DNA of 64,000 bases from Niabella ginsenosidivorans (GCF_001654455.1 NZ_CP015772.1:2790001-2854000), one strand, 5' to 3'. Counted from the stretch's first letter, positions 16,943-27,134 are shown. Notes: a model not told the origin generated them from the letters alone. Translations and numbers: made by a program.

Positions 16943-19329
16943 CTATTTCACCCTCCATTCAAACGGAATAATGATACGCGCTGTAAAGTTGCGTCCCATT
17001 TCAAAAACCCCTACCCTGCCGGTAACAGGATTTTCGGGAGCATACCGCAACCGGTTCAAAAAGTCCTGGTAAGCTACATTGCCGATATTATTCAGCGCCA
17101 GCACAATTGTAGCTCTTTTAGCGCCACCAAAATAAAGATCGCTGCCAATACCTGCATTGAACAGGATATACGATGGAGTTCCTGTTTCCGTATTATAACC
17201 GGAGAAGAAATGGTCCTGGGCCCATACATTATTCATTTCTGCTTTAGCGTAAAAATTTCTGAACGTTTTTAACTGATGCGGGAACTCTGCACGCAGCTCT
17301 GTTAACAACTTCATAGGCGGGATCAACGGAAGATTGCCGGATCCATCCACTGGTTGGGTGAATTTTCCACGGACATAGCTGAATGAATTTTCAAAATGCA
17401 GCCAGTCCAGCGGGTGCGGGTGAATATCCAAAGAGGCTTCAACACCATACATGTTAGCACTTTGCTGCGTAAACTGGTATACGGGCACCTCATTAATAGT
17501 TGAATCCGCCCCTGTGTCCGTCTGTAATTTCCGGAAATAAATATAATTGCTGATATGGCTGAAATAAGGCGACAGGTTTAATGAAACATGCTGCGTATTT
17601 ACGTCAAGCCCCAGATCAAATGAATAGGAGTCTTCACTTTTTAACTGCCGGTTCCCAATCTCGTATCTGAAGGTTCCCTCATGCTCTCCATTTGCTGCCA
17701 ACTCTGCCATATTAGGCGCTCTGAAACCTTTACTGGCATTGGCTTTCACCGTAACATACTCATTAATATCATGGGTAACTCCGATACTCCCGGATAAACT
17801 GGACAGGTTCTTGGTAAAAGGCTGAAACAGGTCTTCCCCTTCTGAAGCGGTCAGCTTACTGTTGATGTGCCTGCTATCAAACCGCAGCCCCCGGTAATGG
17901 TTGTTTTGTTAATGGTTTTAGAAGCGATACCATAAATGCCCCAATCAAACAGCCGGTAATTGGGTATCAATGCCTCTTCTGCCCTGATCCGGTTCTGCTG
18001 GCTCATTCCGTTTACTCCCAGCGAAGCTTTCCAGCCGTTTATAAAAGGCATCTGGTAGGCGGCATTATAATTAATCGTTCTCAGGTCAAAATAGCTTTCA
18101 GGAACATCCGGTGCTTCATAATCTCCAAACTCTTTCCGCTGGTTGCGCTGAAACCCGATCAAAGCGGTAATACGCCCGCCATTGCCCAGGTTAAAGCTGT
18201 TATCCAATGCCGCTTTAAAATGCTGAATATTCTGATCCGGCACCAGGGGCGATTTTCCTTTTTGCAGTTGAGGCGTGTTTTCATACCCGTCTATTACAAA
18301 ATTGCCCGAATCATCCCTGTCGCCATCTACCATTCCCACATGCAGGTTATAATCAGAAAGGAGCAGATGGGAATAGCCCCAGCTTTTATTAACCCCAATA
18401 TAACCACCAAAATTGTGCTCATTGTACCGGCTGTTCAAAACGTCTCCGTCATATTTATTCTGATAATCCCCTGCGCTCTTAATACTCCCGTAGGCATTCC
18501 AGTTAAAACCATTGATATTTCCAGCTACGTTTGCGTAGCCCCCCTGCATATTATTGTTGCTGTTAAGACTACCCGAAACATTCGCTTTGATCGTATTTTC
18601 AGCAACGGGAAGATTGGTAAGGATATTAATGACCCCGCCGGTGGCATCGCTGCCATACATTAAGGAAGCCGGGCCCCGCAGCACCTCTATTTTCTGTGCA
18701 CTGTATTCATCAATTTCCACGCCATGCTCATCACCCCATTGCTGCCCTTCCTGTCTTACCCCATCATTTAAGGTAACCACCCTGTTGTAAGCCAGACCGC
18801 GGATGCTGGGCTTTGCAATTGCCGGGCCGGTTGTAATAACGGATACACCCGGTACCTTTGCTATTGCCTGCAATAAGTTAGTACCCGATGAGCGCTGCAG
18901 GTCCTTTTCAGAAATTACTGAAACATGCACAGGTGTGTGTTTAAGCTGAGTGGAGGCAGAAACGCCAGTAACCACCACCGCCTGATTTTCAACCACAGCT
19001 ACATTCAGTTTAAAATCCTGAGTAGTGGCACCACTGATGGTCAGGATGCCTACATAAGACCGGTAACCAACATAAGATACCGTAATGGTAAATCTTCCGT
19101 TCGGAAGCGATCTTATAAAAAAACGGCCATCCTTATCTGTAACCGCGTCCACTTTCAGATCCGGGAAAGAGATTGTGGCACCTGGCAGGGGCAGATTGGA
19201 TAAGGAATCTGTAACGGTACCTTTTAAAGAGCCGGATAGCTCCTCTTCTGCATTTTTGGGCACCGGCGATGCATAGATAATGCATCTGATCAATAGCAAC
19301 ACACTAAGGCTTAAAATTTTCTTTTGCAT
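16943..19329 (-). pseudogene. TonB-dependent receptor split by a frameshift
   Basis: One outer-membrane receptor of about 795 residues is broken into two frames. The upstream part (17851-19329, 492 residues) has a signal peptide, a carboxypeptidase-regulatory-like domain (about 30-115) and the plug with GLAYNRVVTLNDGVRQEGQQWGDEHG. The downstream part (16943 to about 17887) carries the rest of the barrel, ending in the terminal FEWRVK strand. Reading shifts at a C5 run (17888-17892, plus strand): one more base restores GGLRFDSRHINSKLT and an uninterrupted barrel. It could be a real mutation, a phase-variable switch or a sequencing error. A small His-rich gene lies upstream; the ligand is unknown. 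Confidence 0.85.
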
Positions 19330-19369
19330 ACATACATTTACTAAACCGCACCCGGGAAAGGTACTGGCG

Positions 19370-19741
19370 TTAAAAAATCCGGTTAGAACAATTCTGGAAG
19401 ATGTATGCGGGTGGCCCTCTTAAAAAAGCATGCGATAAATGCAGATCGTGCGGCCCGTCCGCGTTTTTGCCCGATGACCTGACAGTTGTCAGGATAACTC
19501 CAATCGCAATCGGACCGCCGTTATAAACAAAAGGGAAAGTACGCTCTATACCCGTATTTATAAATCCACAACTGTACTCATACTTTACAATACTTTTCTG
19601 TTGCGGATCTGTATGCAGGAAGAGCTGATCCTTATGATGAGTAAATACGTTGTGTAAATACAATTTAGGCGTAACAGCAATCGTAAAAACGATCAGCAAA
19701 CACCAGCTTAATATATATTGTATTTTCCTTTTGCCCCTCAC
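19370..19741 (-). CDS. Small His-rich membrane-anchored protein next to TonB receptor
   Basis: A 123-residue protein if started at GTG (19739-19741); the frame is open up to a TTG at 19762, but a TATTTTTG promoter box covers that codon (19760-19767). One N-terminal membrane helix (YILSWCLLIVFTIAVTP) precedes a metal-binding-like segment HNVFTHHKDQLFLH and a single CGF motif. The end FLRGPPAYIFQ resembles other small proteins encoded beside TonB receptors in Bacteroidota (from memory). A role in metal sensing or uptake with the receptor is inference. Confidence 0.6.
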   Translation of the reverse strand: MRGKRKIQYILSWCLLIVFTIAVTPKLYLHNVFTHHKDQLFLHTDPQQKSIVKYEYSCGFINTGIERTFPFVYNGGPIAIGVILTTVRSSGKNADGPHDLHLSHAFLRGPPAYIFQNCSNRIF

Positions 19742-19807
19742 CTTTTTGAAACTGAGTTGCAAAAATACAATAATAAATAATAATTGATTTAAAATTTTGT
19801 AAAAATG

Positions 19808-20419
19808 CTATTCCACCGTTAGCTGGAAAACGCTTTCATCTTCAAGGATGCCTTCAAGTACATCCCCCGGAAGCACCTCGCCCACCCCCTCCGGTGTTCC
19901 TGTAAAGATCAGGTCTCCAATATTCACTGTAAAATATTTGGAAACATGTGCCAGTATCGATTCAAAACTGTGGATCATTTTAGCTGAATTACCGTGCTGT
20001 ACCAACTCATCATTTTTATAAAGCCCGAAGTTGATATTTTTGGTATTTTCAAAATCACTTAAAGGACGCCATTTCCCGATTATTGCTGAATTATCAAAAG
20101 CTTTTGCTTTCTCCCAGGGCAGGCCTTTTTTCTTCAGCTCATTCTGAATATCACGGGCCGTAAAATCAATACCCAATGTTATGGCATCAAAATACTGACT
20201 GGCATATCTTCTGTTAATATAACGTCCGTTTTTTGAAACCCGCATTACCAACTCACATTCATAATGCAATTCATTTGTAAACTCAGGATAATAAAAGGGC
20301 AAGTGAGGCCGCAATAAGGCGCTTTTAGGTTTCATAAAAATTACAGGTTCTTCCGGAACCTCATTTCCCAACTCCCTGGCATGTGCCGCATAGTTTCGCC
20401 CAACACAAATAATTTTCAT
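19808..20419 (-). CDS. Fumarylacetoacetate hydrolase family protein
   Basis: A 203-residue enzyme of the FAH superfamily, which cleaves or decarboxylates beta-diketone and acylpyruvate compounds with a bound divalent metal. The metal-binding and active-site motifs are GRNYAAHARELGN, EPVIFMKP, YECELVMRVSKNGR and GDLIFTGTPEGVGEV. Length matches the single-domain acylpyruvase-type members (about 200 residues). The substrate cannot be read from context: neighbours are pth and rplY, which are housekeeping. Confidence 0.9.
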   Translation of the reverse strand: MKIICVGRNYAAHARELGNEVPEEPVIFMKPKSALLRPHLPFYYPEFTNELHYECELVMRVSKNGRYINRRYASQYFDAITLGIDFTARDIQNELKKKGLPWEKAKAFDNSAIIGKWRPLSDFENTKNINFGLYKNDELVQHGNSAKMIHSFESILAHVSKYFTVNIGDLIFTGTPEGVGEVLPGDVLEGILEDESVFQLTVE

Positions 20420-20449
20420 AATAAAGCAGGATTTTTAAAACTCTTATAA

Positions 20450-21025
20450 TTACAACGTATATATTTTATTATTTATTTCATTCATAGCTGCTTCAATGCC
20501 CTGGAACATGAATGTTTCTATAGCAATGACCGCCTTTTCAATTTTCAGCTGTACCAGCGCTTCTTCCTCCTTTCTCCATTTTCCTAATACAAAATCAACC
20601 TGCATACCTTTGGGGAAATCATTTCCGATCCCGAATCTTAGTTTTGGATAAGCAGTAGTATTTAATGATGCCTGTATGCTTTTCAAACCATTATGCCCTC
20701 CGTCACTGCCCTCTGGTTTTATCCTCATTTTTGATAAAGGTAATGCTAAATCATCTAAAATTGTTAAAGAACGTTCCAATGGTATTTTTTCTTTATCCAG
20801 CCAGTATTTGACCGCCTTCCCGCTCAGGTTCATAAATGTAGTAGGACAGATACAAACAGCTATGCGGCCCCTGACCTTTGCCTCTGCAACATAAGCCAAC
20901 CGCTCACTCCTAAAGGTTGCCTCATGTTTGAGCGCAAAGGCTGCAGCGATATCAAAACCAATATTGTGACGGGTATGCGCATATTCATTACCAATGTTCC
21001 CCAAACCTGCAATTAAATACTTCAT
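20450..21025 (-). CDS. pth: Peptidyl-tRNA hydrolase
   Basis: Releases tRNA from peptidyl-tRNA dropped by ribosomes. The start MKYLIAGLGNIGNEYAHTRHN is placed at 21023-21025 and gives 191 residues. Conserved residues include the Asn-Tyr region and catalytic His in TRHNIGFD, PTTFMNLSGKAV, and DDLALPLSKMRIKPEGSDGGHNGL. The frame extends to 21064 but the extra residues are not conserved. It is directly downstream of rplY on the same strand, the common rplY-pth order. Confidence 0.95.
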   Translation of the reverse strand: MKYLIAGLGNIGNEYAHTRHNIGFDIAAAFALKHEATFRSERLAYVAEAKVRGRIAVCICPTTFMNLSGKAVKYWLDKEKIPLERSLTILDDLALPLSKMRIKPEGSDGGHNGLKSIQASLNTTAYPKLRFGIGNDFPKGMQVDFVLGKWRKEEEALVQLKIEKAVIAIETFMFQGIEAAMNEINNKIYTL

Positions 21026-21102
21026 ACTGTTTGTCAAATTTATTAAAAATAAAAAAACCTGCATCTATATGATGCAGGCTTTTTACCCGTTTTTTGTAAA
21101 AA

Positions 21103-21678
21103 TTATTTTTTTGCTGCGGCTTCTTCCTGTTTTAACTGTCTTGTCATTACAATGGAAGCGATAGGAATACGCGGAGAGTTCATAATTTCCATATTATCAG
21201 CCTTTACGTCTTCCACGCGGATGTTCTCATTTATCTCCAGATTATCAACAGGCACTTCAATTACCTCTTTCAGGTCTTTAGGGAATGCTTTTACTTTTAA
21301 TGATTTGATCTTGGAAACAAAGCGTCCGCCATCTTTAACACCTTTTGCACTTCCGGTAAATTTAACCGGTATAGCTGCTATTACTTTTTTGTTATCTGTA
21401 AGTTCCAGCAGATCTACGTGAATTAATTCGTCGCTTACTTTATCAAACTGAAGATCCTTCAGGATACATTTATAGGTAGCCCCATCCAGTTTTACCTCTG
21501 CCAGCTGAAAATTAGGCGTGTAAACCAGGCCTTTGAATACTGAGGCCGGCGCACTGAAGTTGATTTCTTTGGCACCCCCATAAATTACAGCAGGCACGGC
21601 TCCCTGAGAGCGGATCTGGCGGGTGGCTCTTTTGCCAAATTCGGTCCTCAGCTGTCCTTCGATTGTAATTGTTTTCAT
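21103..21678 (-). CDS. rplY: 50S ribosomal protein L25/general stress protein Ctc
   Basis: A 191-residue long-form L25 that binds 5S rRNA. The N-terminal L25 domain (1-90) starts with ITIEGQLRTEFGKRATRQIRSQGAVPAVIYGG. The C-terminal TL5 domain runs from about 95 to 180. A low-complexity tail ends in QLKQEEAAAKK. It lies between prs (22 bp upstream) and pth, all on the minus strand; prs-rplY-pth is a familiar gene order. Confidence 0.96.
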   Translation of the reverse strand: MKTITIEGQLRTEFGKRATRQIRSQGAVPAVIYGGAKEINFSAPASVFKGLVYTPNFQLAEVKLDGATYKCILKDLQFDKVSDELIHVDLLELTDNKKVIAAIPVKFTGSAKGVKDGGRFVSKIKSLKVKAFPKDLKEVIEVPVDNLEINENIRVEDVKADNMEIMNSPRIPIASIVMTRQLKQEEAAAKK

Positions 21679-21700
21679 TTTATATTTTTGTTTTAATTTA

Positions 21701-22669
21701 CTATGTAGTCCTCAAATTTGAGTGAACAAACAGACTGGTAATACTTTTATTTTCAAAAGCGTGCCTGATCGCAATTGCAAAAAGATTCGCTACAGTAATT
21801 ACCTTTATCTTCCCTTCTGCCTTTTTTATTGGTATGGTATCGCAAACCACCAATTCATCCAAAGCGCTGTTCTCAATATTCTCGTAGGCATTCCCGCTCA
21901 ATATCGGGTGCGTGATCATTGCCCGTACGCTTCTTGCCCCCTTTTCCATTATTAATCCCGCGCTTTTTGCAAGGGTACCGCCGGTATCGCAGATATCATC
22001 AATAATTATCACATTCCGATCCTCCACATCACCGATCACCGTCATACTGGCTATTTCATTCGCACGCTTCCTGTGCTTGTCGCAAATAACCATATCCGCA
22101 TTAAAATAGCTGGCTATTTCCCTTATCCGGTTCGTAGCGCCCACATCAGGGGCTGCAAAGGTAAGGTTTTCCAGTTTCAGTTCCTCAATATATGGAATAA
22201 AAACTGCGTGGCTGTCCAAATGATCTACTGGAATATCAAAATAGCCCTGGATCTGTGGCGCATGCAGATCCATCGTAATGATCCTGTCGGCCCCGGCTGC
22301 AGTTAACATATTGGCAACCAGCTTACTACCTATTGCCACGCGGGGGCGATCTTTCCGATCCTGGCGGGCATAGCCATAATAAGGCATTACCACGATCACT
22401 TTGTAGGCCGAGGCCCTTTTTGCAGCATCGATCAGCAAAAGCAGCTCCATAAGATTATCTGCCGGCGCATAGGTGCTCTGGATGAGGAATACATAATCTC
22501 CCCGGACGCTTTCCAGGAAGTTCACATAAATTTCCCCGTCGCTAAAACGCTGGGTATGCACTTTTCCCAGTTCGCAGCCATAGCGGCTACAGATTTCTTC
22601 TGTTAACTGACGCGATGCCGAACCGGCAAAAATTTTGGCTGAATGCATATTAAAAACCGGAAGTTCCAT
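21701..22669 (-). CDS. prs: Ribose-phosphate pyrophosphokinase
   Basis: Makes PRPP from ribose 5-phosphate and ATP, for nucleotide, His and Trp synthesis. The 322-residue protein contains the KIFAGSASRQLTEEI N-terminal segment, the RFSDGEIYVNFLESVRG motif, QDRKDRPRVAIGSK, and the PRPP-binding VIIIDDICDTGGTL. A second Met at codon 8 is also plausible as the start. It is the first gene of the minus-strand prs-rplY-pth group. Confidence 0.97.
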   Translation of the reverse strand: MELPVFNMHSAKIFAGSASRQLTEEICSRYGCELGKVHTQRFSDGEIYVNFLESVRGDYVFLIQSTYAPADNLMELLLLIDAAKRASAYKVIVVMPYYGYARQDRKDRPRVAIGSKLVANMLTAAGADRIITMDLHAPQIQGYFDIPVDHLDSHAVFIPYIEELKLENLTFAAPDVGATNRIREIASYFNADMVICDKHRKRANEIASMTVIGDVEDRNVIIIDDICDTGGTLAKSAGLIMEKGARSVRAMITHPILSGNAYENIENSALDELVVCDTIPIKKAEGKIKVITVANLFAIAIRHAFENKSITSLFVHSNLRTT

Positions 22670-22770
22670 TTGTTACTGAATGAGCGGCGAAGATATTAAT
22701 ATCTGCTTCAATTCACCAAGCAAAATATGCACGTTTTGAAAAAATATTATAGATTTTGTATCTTGTGTTG

Positions 22771-23460
22771 ATGAAAACCAAAAACACCATCAAAGATTGG
22801 GCAGAAGACGACCGGCCCCGCGAAAAACTACTTGCCCGGGGACCACAGAGCCTGAGCAATTCCGAACTGCTGGCGATCTTAATTCATAACGGAACTCCTC
22901 AAAGAACAGCGCTGGACCTGGCTAAAGAGGTACTGGAACTTGGAAGCAATTACCTCAGTGACCTGGGGAAACTGACAATTGCCGAGCTGATGCAGGTAAA
23001 AGGCATTGGCGAAGCCAAGGCCGTAACCCTGAGCGCAGCATTGGAATTAGGACGCAGAAGGCAAACAGATAAACCTGCCCGGCTGCAAATGGCAGCCGGC
23101 AGCAAACATATAGGTGAATATCTGCAGGCAAAGCTGAAAGATTATCTTTATGAAGTATTTGCGGCTGTATACCTGAACCAGAACAATCATTTCATTCATT
23201 ATGAAGTGATCAGCGCGGGAGGCATTACCGGAACAGTTGCTGATCCCCGCATTATTCTGAAAAGAGCGCTGGAAAAAAACGCAGTCGGAATTATACTGGC
23301 GCATAACCATCCTTCCGGCAATTTGTCGCCCAGCAGGGCAGATGAATTCCTTACCAATAAAATAAAAGAGGCTGCAAAATTTCTTGATATAAAAGTAATG
23401 GATCATATTATTGTAAGTGATATGGGTTATTACAGCTTTGCAGATGAAGGATTGCTTTAA
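22771..23460 (+). CDS. radC: RadC-family JAB-domain protein
   Basis: A 229-residue protein of the RadC family, historically called a DNA repair protein, whose actual biochemistry is unsettled. The N-terminal helix-hairpin-helix (LGKLTIAELMQVKGIGEAKAV) is followed by a JAB/MPN domain with the metal motif LAHNHPSGNLSPSRAD. I place the start at ATG 22771; the frame opens at TTG 22756. It stands alone on the plus strand. Confidence 0.92.
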   Translation: MKTKNTIKDWAEDDRPREKLLARGPQSLSNSELLAILIHNGTPQRTALDLAKEVLELGSNYLSDLGKLTIAELMQVKGIGEAKAVTLSAALELGRRRQTDKPARLQMAAGSKHIGEYLQAKLKDYLYEVFAAVYLNQNNHFIHYEVISAGGITGTVADPRIILKRALEKNAVGIILAHNHPSGNLSPSRADEFLTNKIKEAAKFLDIKVMDHIIVSDMGYYSFADEGLL

Positions 23461-23727
23461 GCGCTTTTCAATCAGTAGCTTTTTCAACAGGTCTGTATTT
23501 TTATTGTATCTGTGCCCGCTTTATTTGCCCGGTACCCGGCAATTATTTCCTGCTATTTTTTATTTCCTGAGGCATAAGCATTGCATCGGGTTGTAAAACA
23601 ATACAATCGTTTTGCTGCAAATAACCGGCTGCTAACAAAAGTTAGCATTCAAATACCTATTTTTGTTACCTCAACATTTTTTGAATAAACATAGTTTGAA
23701 TAATTTTATTCCTTAAAAATACTATAT

Positions 23728-25065
23728 ATGGCTTTAGAGGATTTGGTGATGCCAAAATTGGGTGAAAGTATTATGGAAGCCACCATTTTAAAATGGTTAA
23801 AGCAGGTAGGGGACAAAGTGGAAATGGATGAAACTGTTTTAGAAATTGCTACCGACAAAGTGGATAGTGAAGTACCCAGTACCGCTGCAGGAATCATTGA
23901 ATCCATTTTGTTTAATGAAAATGACGTGGTTCCTATTGGCACCGTCATTGCCCGGATAAGAACGGAAGAAGACGGAAGCCATGAAACACCCCTCCCTCCT
24001 GCTCATGAACCGGCTGCAGCACCGGTCACAGCCGAAAAAGAACAGGAGGCCGAGGTCGTTTCTTCCGAAATAAAAAACGGAGAAGTAAACAGCAATCCTG
24101 CTGCGCCCAATAAATTTTACTCACCACTGGTACTCAATATTGCGGCCAACGAAGGTATTTCCATGAGCGAATTGGAAAAGATCCCGGGCACCGGAAAAGA
24201 AGGGCGTGTTACCAAAAATGATATACTTGGTTACATAGCATCAAGAGCCAAAAAGGGTACGGATCTGCAATCAGCATCAACAGCTTCCAACGTTTCCGTT
24301 CCTTCCATTGCTCATCATGATGTACAGCCGACTGCTGCCGACTGGAACAGACAGGATGGCGCGATTGAGATCATTGAAATGGACCGCATGCGTAAGCTGA
24401 TCGCCGAACATATGGTGCGCAGCAAACATACCAGTCCGCATGTGACCAGCTTTTCAGAAGCTGATGTAACCAACATGGTCATCTGGCGTGAAAAGGTGAA
24501 AAAAGACTTTGAAAAAAGAGAAGGAACCAAAATAACCTTTACGCCTTTATTCATTGAAGCGATAACCAAATGTATTAAGCGTTTTCCGCTGGTTAACAGT
24601 TCCGTTGAAGGAGATAAGATCCTTATCAGAAAAGATATCAATATTGGCATGGCTACTGCCCTGCCCAATGGCAATCTTATTGTACCTGTAATTAAAAATG
24701 CAGATCAGTTGAACCTTACAGGATTGGCAAAGCGGGTGAACGGCCTGGCTGATGCCGCCAGAAATAACAAGCTGAAAGCGGAAGACACACAGGGTGGAAC
24801 CTTTACATTGACCAACGTGGGAAGTTTTGGCAGCCTTGCCGGCACCCCTATTATTAACCAGCCCCAGGTAGCCATCCTTGCTGTTGGTGCCATAAAGAAA
24901 CGCCCCGTTGTTATAGAAACGCCCCAGGGCGACAGTATTGCCATCCGCCATATGATGGTGCTGAGTTTAAGTTATGACCACCGCATTGTAGATGGTGCTT
25001 TGGGAGCTACTTTTCTTACTGCAGTAGCAAAAGAACTGGAAAGTTTTAAGGGAACCGAGTTCTAG
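23728..25065 (+). CDS. 2-oxo acid dehydrogenase E2 component (dihydrolipoamide acyltransferase)
   Basis: A 445-residue core enzyme of a 2-oxo-acid dehydrogenase complex. A single lipoyl domain covers residues 1-80 with the lipoylated Lys44 in EIATDKVDSEVP. A Pro/Ala/Glu-rich linker follows, then the peripheral-subunit-binding domain (about 130-170, FYSPLVLNIAANEGI...GRVTKNDIL). The catalytic domain ends with the active-site H418 and D422 in SYDHRIVDG. E1 and E3 genes are not adjacent, although an E3 gene (lpdA) is at 53.3 kb. Branched-chain or pyruvate substrate cannot be decided. Confidence 0.92.
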   Translation: MALEDLVMPKLGESIMEATILKWLKQVGDKVEMDETVLEIATDKVDSEVPSTAAGIIESILFNENDVVPIGTVIARIRTEEDGSHETPLPPAHEPAAAPVTAEKEQEAEVVSSEIKNGEVNSNPAAPNKFYSPLVLNIAANEGISMSELEKIPGTGKEGRVTKNDILGYIASRAKKGTDLQSASTASNVSVPSIAHHDVQPTAADWNRQDGAIEIIEMDRMRKLIAEHMVRSKHTSPHVTSFSEADVTNMVIWREKVKKDFEKREGTKITFTPLFIEAITKCIKRFPLVNSSVEGDKILIRKDINIGMATALPNGNLIVPVIKNADQLNLTGLAKRVNGLADAARNNKLKAEDTQGGTFTLTNVGSFGSLAGTPIINQPQVAILAVGAIKKRPVVIETPQGDSIAIRHMMVLSLSYDHRIVDGALGATFLTAVAKELESFKGTEF

Positions 25066-25418
25066 TGAACAAGCCCATTTCCTCCTGAAACTGTGCAACC
25101 GGTTGTGCAGCTTGTAGTATTTAACGGATGAATAGCTATCTTGCTTTATGTAAGGCTGTTGTGAAACGGGATTCTGTAAATCCGGCTTGCCGGCTTGTTT
25201 GTGATACGGTTGCCTGTATGCCTGATAAGGGCCTGCTATGCCCCGCTTCTTTAAGAAGAAAAGCAGTACCGGAAGGAAATACAAACGGCCGGGCTGCGGC
25301 TTTACTGTTACAGATAACAAAATAATAATATAAAGCAGGCCCGGTACTGCTGGTAAGATACCGGATAATCGATACCTTTGGCTCCTATTGACTGCCACCA
25401 AAACGCGGTAATCATTAT
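25066..25418. other. Gene-free leader region before the ECF sigma gene
   Basis: The 353-bp region contains no convincing gene. A short open frame at 25128-25325 has no recognisable features. A TACCTTTG box at 25373-25380 is the probable -7 element for the sigma factor gene, giving a leader of about 30 nt. Confidence 0.5.
25373..25380 (+). promoter_or_regulatory. Predicted -7 box of the ECF sigma gene
   Basis: TACCTTTG matches TAnnTTTG exactly and is 38 nt before the sigma factor start. The -33 element is unclear. Confidence 0.4.
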
Positions 25419-25952
25419 ATGCAGTTAATCCATTCCTGGTATATCAACTTTAAAGCAAAACTACAGGCCATAGCCTGTTATTTCGGGTATACTTCAGAAG
25501 AAGCGGAAGATATTGTACAGCAGTTTTTTCTGGATCTTTTGCAAAAGAATATTACAGACAATATTCAGAATCCTGAAGCTTATATAGTTACAGCCTTTAA
25601 AAGAAAGCTGATTGACCTCCACCGGGCCAGCCAGCGCAAAGGAGCGCCTTATGAGATCGAGTCTTTTTATATTCCGTCTGCCCAGGAAATCATAGAGCAG
25701 CTGGAAACCAATGAGCACCTCGTTAATCACATTGCAGAAGCCTATAAGAAGCTTCCGGCTAGATACAGAAAGGTGATCTACATGAAATATTACAAAGGGT
25801 ATTCTACTGACAAAATCGTTTCCCTTACAGGATTATCCCACCAAACGGTTTATAATAATCTTTCAAAAGGGATCCAGCACCTGCGGCAGAACCTCTGTAA
25901 GGAGCGGCTGTTTTCCAAACTGGCCAGTTTGCTTCTTTTCCCATTTATTTAA
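25419..25952 (+). CDS. ECF RNA polymerase sigma factor
   Basis: A 177-residue sigma-70 family ECF factor. Region 2 is visible in YFGYTSEEAEDIVQQFFLDLLQ (about 25-46). Region 4 with a helix-turn-helix is in LPARYRKVIYMKYYKGYSTDKIVSLTGLSHQTVYNNLSKGI (about 112-152). It is followed by a fecR-type anti-sigma gene, then SusC and SusD. This is the standard layout of a cell-surface signalling locus in which substrate binding by the outer-membrane receptor releases the sigma factor. Confidence 0.93.
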   Translation: MQLIHSWYINFKAKLQAIACYFGYTSEEAEDIVQQFFLDLLQKNITDNIQNPEAYIVTAFKRKLIDLHRASQRKGAPYEIESFYIPSAQEIIEQLETNEHLVNHIAEAYKKLPARYRKVIYMKYYKGYSTDKIVSLTGLSHQTVYNNLSKGIQHLRQNLCKERLFSKLASLLLFPFI

Positions 25953-26018
25953 GAAAAAGTTAAAAAAAACGGTTAGGTTTTTCCGGAGGCGCCGTCTGTA
26001 ATAAAAAAGGAGGCGTTG

Positions 26019-27134
26019 GTGATTTATACAGTAGAAGAGCTTACCATTAATGATTCGTTTATTGCCTATTGCACAAGGCAAAATGAAAAAGATATTGCTT
26101 TCTGGAATGAATATTTATATCAGCATCCTGAAGAACTGTTAACCATTGAAGAAGCCCGGAAACTAGTGCTGGGCTTAAAGTTTATGCTGCACAAAAAGCA
26201 GAATGAGCTGTCGGCCGATGACGCCCGGCTTGGCCTGGATCTTATTGCGGTTCCAGGAAAAACGCATAGTCATGATTTTTATCAGGAAAAACCAGAACAG
26301 CCAGCCCGTGGCCGGAATAAAAAAGAGTGGCTTGCTGCCGCTTCTGTTATCCTTCTATTGGGAACAGGGCTCTGGTTCCTGTATAAACAACCTTTGCGCA
26401 CGGGCAACACCAGCAACAGGTTGTCTGCCGGAATTACCGCTACCGTGCCAGGAGACAGCATCGGGTCTGAACGGGGAGAATACAAAACCCTGATATTATC
26501 AGACGGAACAAAAGTGACCCTGAATGCCCAATCGGCGCTATTGGTATCAGCAGGTTTCGGCACAAAGAACCGGGACGTACGGTTAACAGGGGAAGCCTTC
26601 TTTGAAGTGGCGCACAACCGGTTACTACCATTCATAGTCCAGGCGTCCAGGTATAAAATAAAGGCCGTAGGCACCAAGTTCAACGTAAAAGATTATAAAA
26701 ACGATGCTTACAGCGAAACATCGCTGCTTGAAGGAAAAGTACAGATCCTGCTTCCCAGCGGCAACCGGGACCGCGTATATAAAACATTGGAGGTGAACCA
26801 GAAATTTGTGATCCATACTACAGCGGCCCCGGAAGCACCTCTGCAGGAAAAGACGGAAATAACGCCGCTTTCTTATGACGACAGCCAACAGAATATTGAG
26901 ACGGCATGGGTGGATCATTCCTTGGTTTTTGACAACACTCCTCTTTATGAGATTAAAAATATCCTTGAGCGAAAGTATGCGATCACGGTTGAAATTGCCG
27001 ACAGCGATGTAGCGAACTATCGCTACACAGCAAGTTTTCAGAACGAAGGGGCAGATGAGATACTCAAAGCCCTGCAGCTTTCTTATCATTTTTCTTATAA
27101 AAAAGACGGAAATAAAATCATCATTAACAAATAA
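26019..27134 (+). CDS. FecR-family anti-sigma regulator
   Basis: An inner-membrane anti-sigma factor of 371 residues. GTG at 26019 is preferred over the TTG at 26016, because an AAGGAGG Shine-Dalgarno (26007-26013) has the better spacing to it. The cytoplasmic N-terminal part (1-105) is followed by a membrane helix (WLAAASVILLLGTGLWFLY). The periplasmic FecR domain begins with LSDGTKVTLNAQSAL and includes LTGEAFFEVAHN. A C-terminal STN-like domain (DUF4974) ends the protein. It is expected to signal between the SusC receptor and the sigma factor just upstream. Confidence 0.93.
   Translation: MIYTVEELTINDSFIAYCTRQNEKDIAFWNEYLYQHPEELLTIEEARKLVLGLKFMLHKKQNELSADDARLGLDLIAVPGKTHSHDFYQEKPEQPARGRNKKEWLAAASVILLLGTGLWFLYKQPLRTGNTSNRLSAGITATVPGDSIGSERGEYKTLILSDGTKVTLNAQSALLVSAGFGTKNRDVRLTGEAFFEVAHNRLLPFIVQASRYKIKAVGTKFNVKDYKNDAYSETSLLEGKVQILLPSGNRDRVYKTLEVNQKFVIHTTAAPEAPLQEKTEITPLSYDDSQQNIETAWVDHSLVFDNTPLYEIKNILERKYAITVEIADSDVANYRYTASFQNEGADEILKALQLSYHFSYKKDGNKIIINK

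Noticed and set aside
25128-25325. 65-codon ORF in the sigma leader
   Set aside because: No signal peptide, motif or ribosome site; likely chance.
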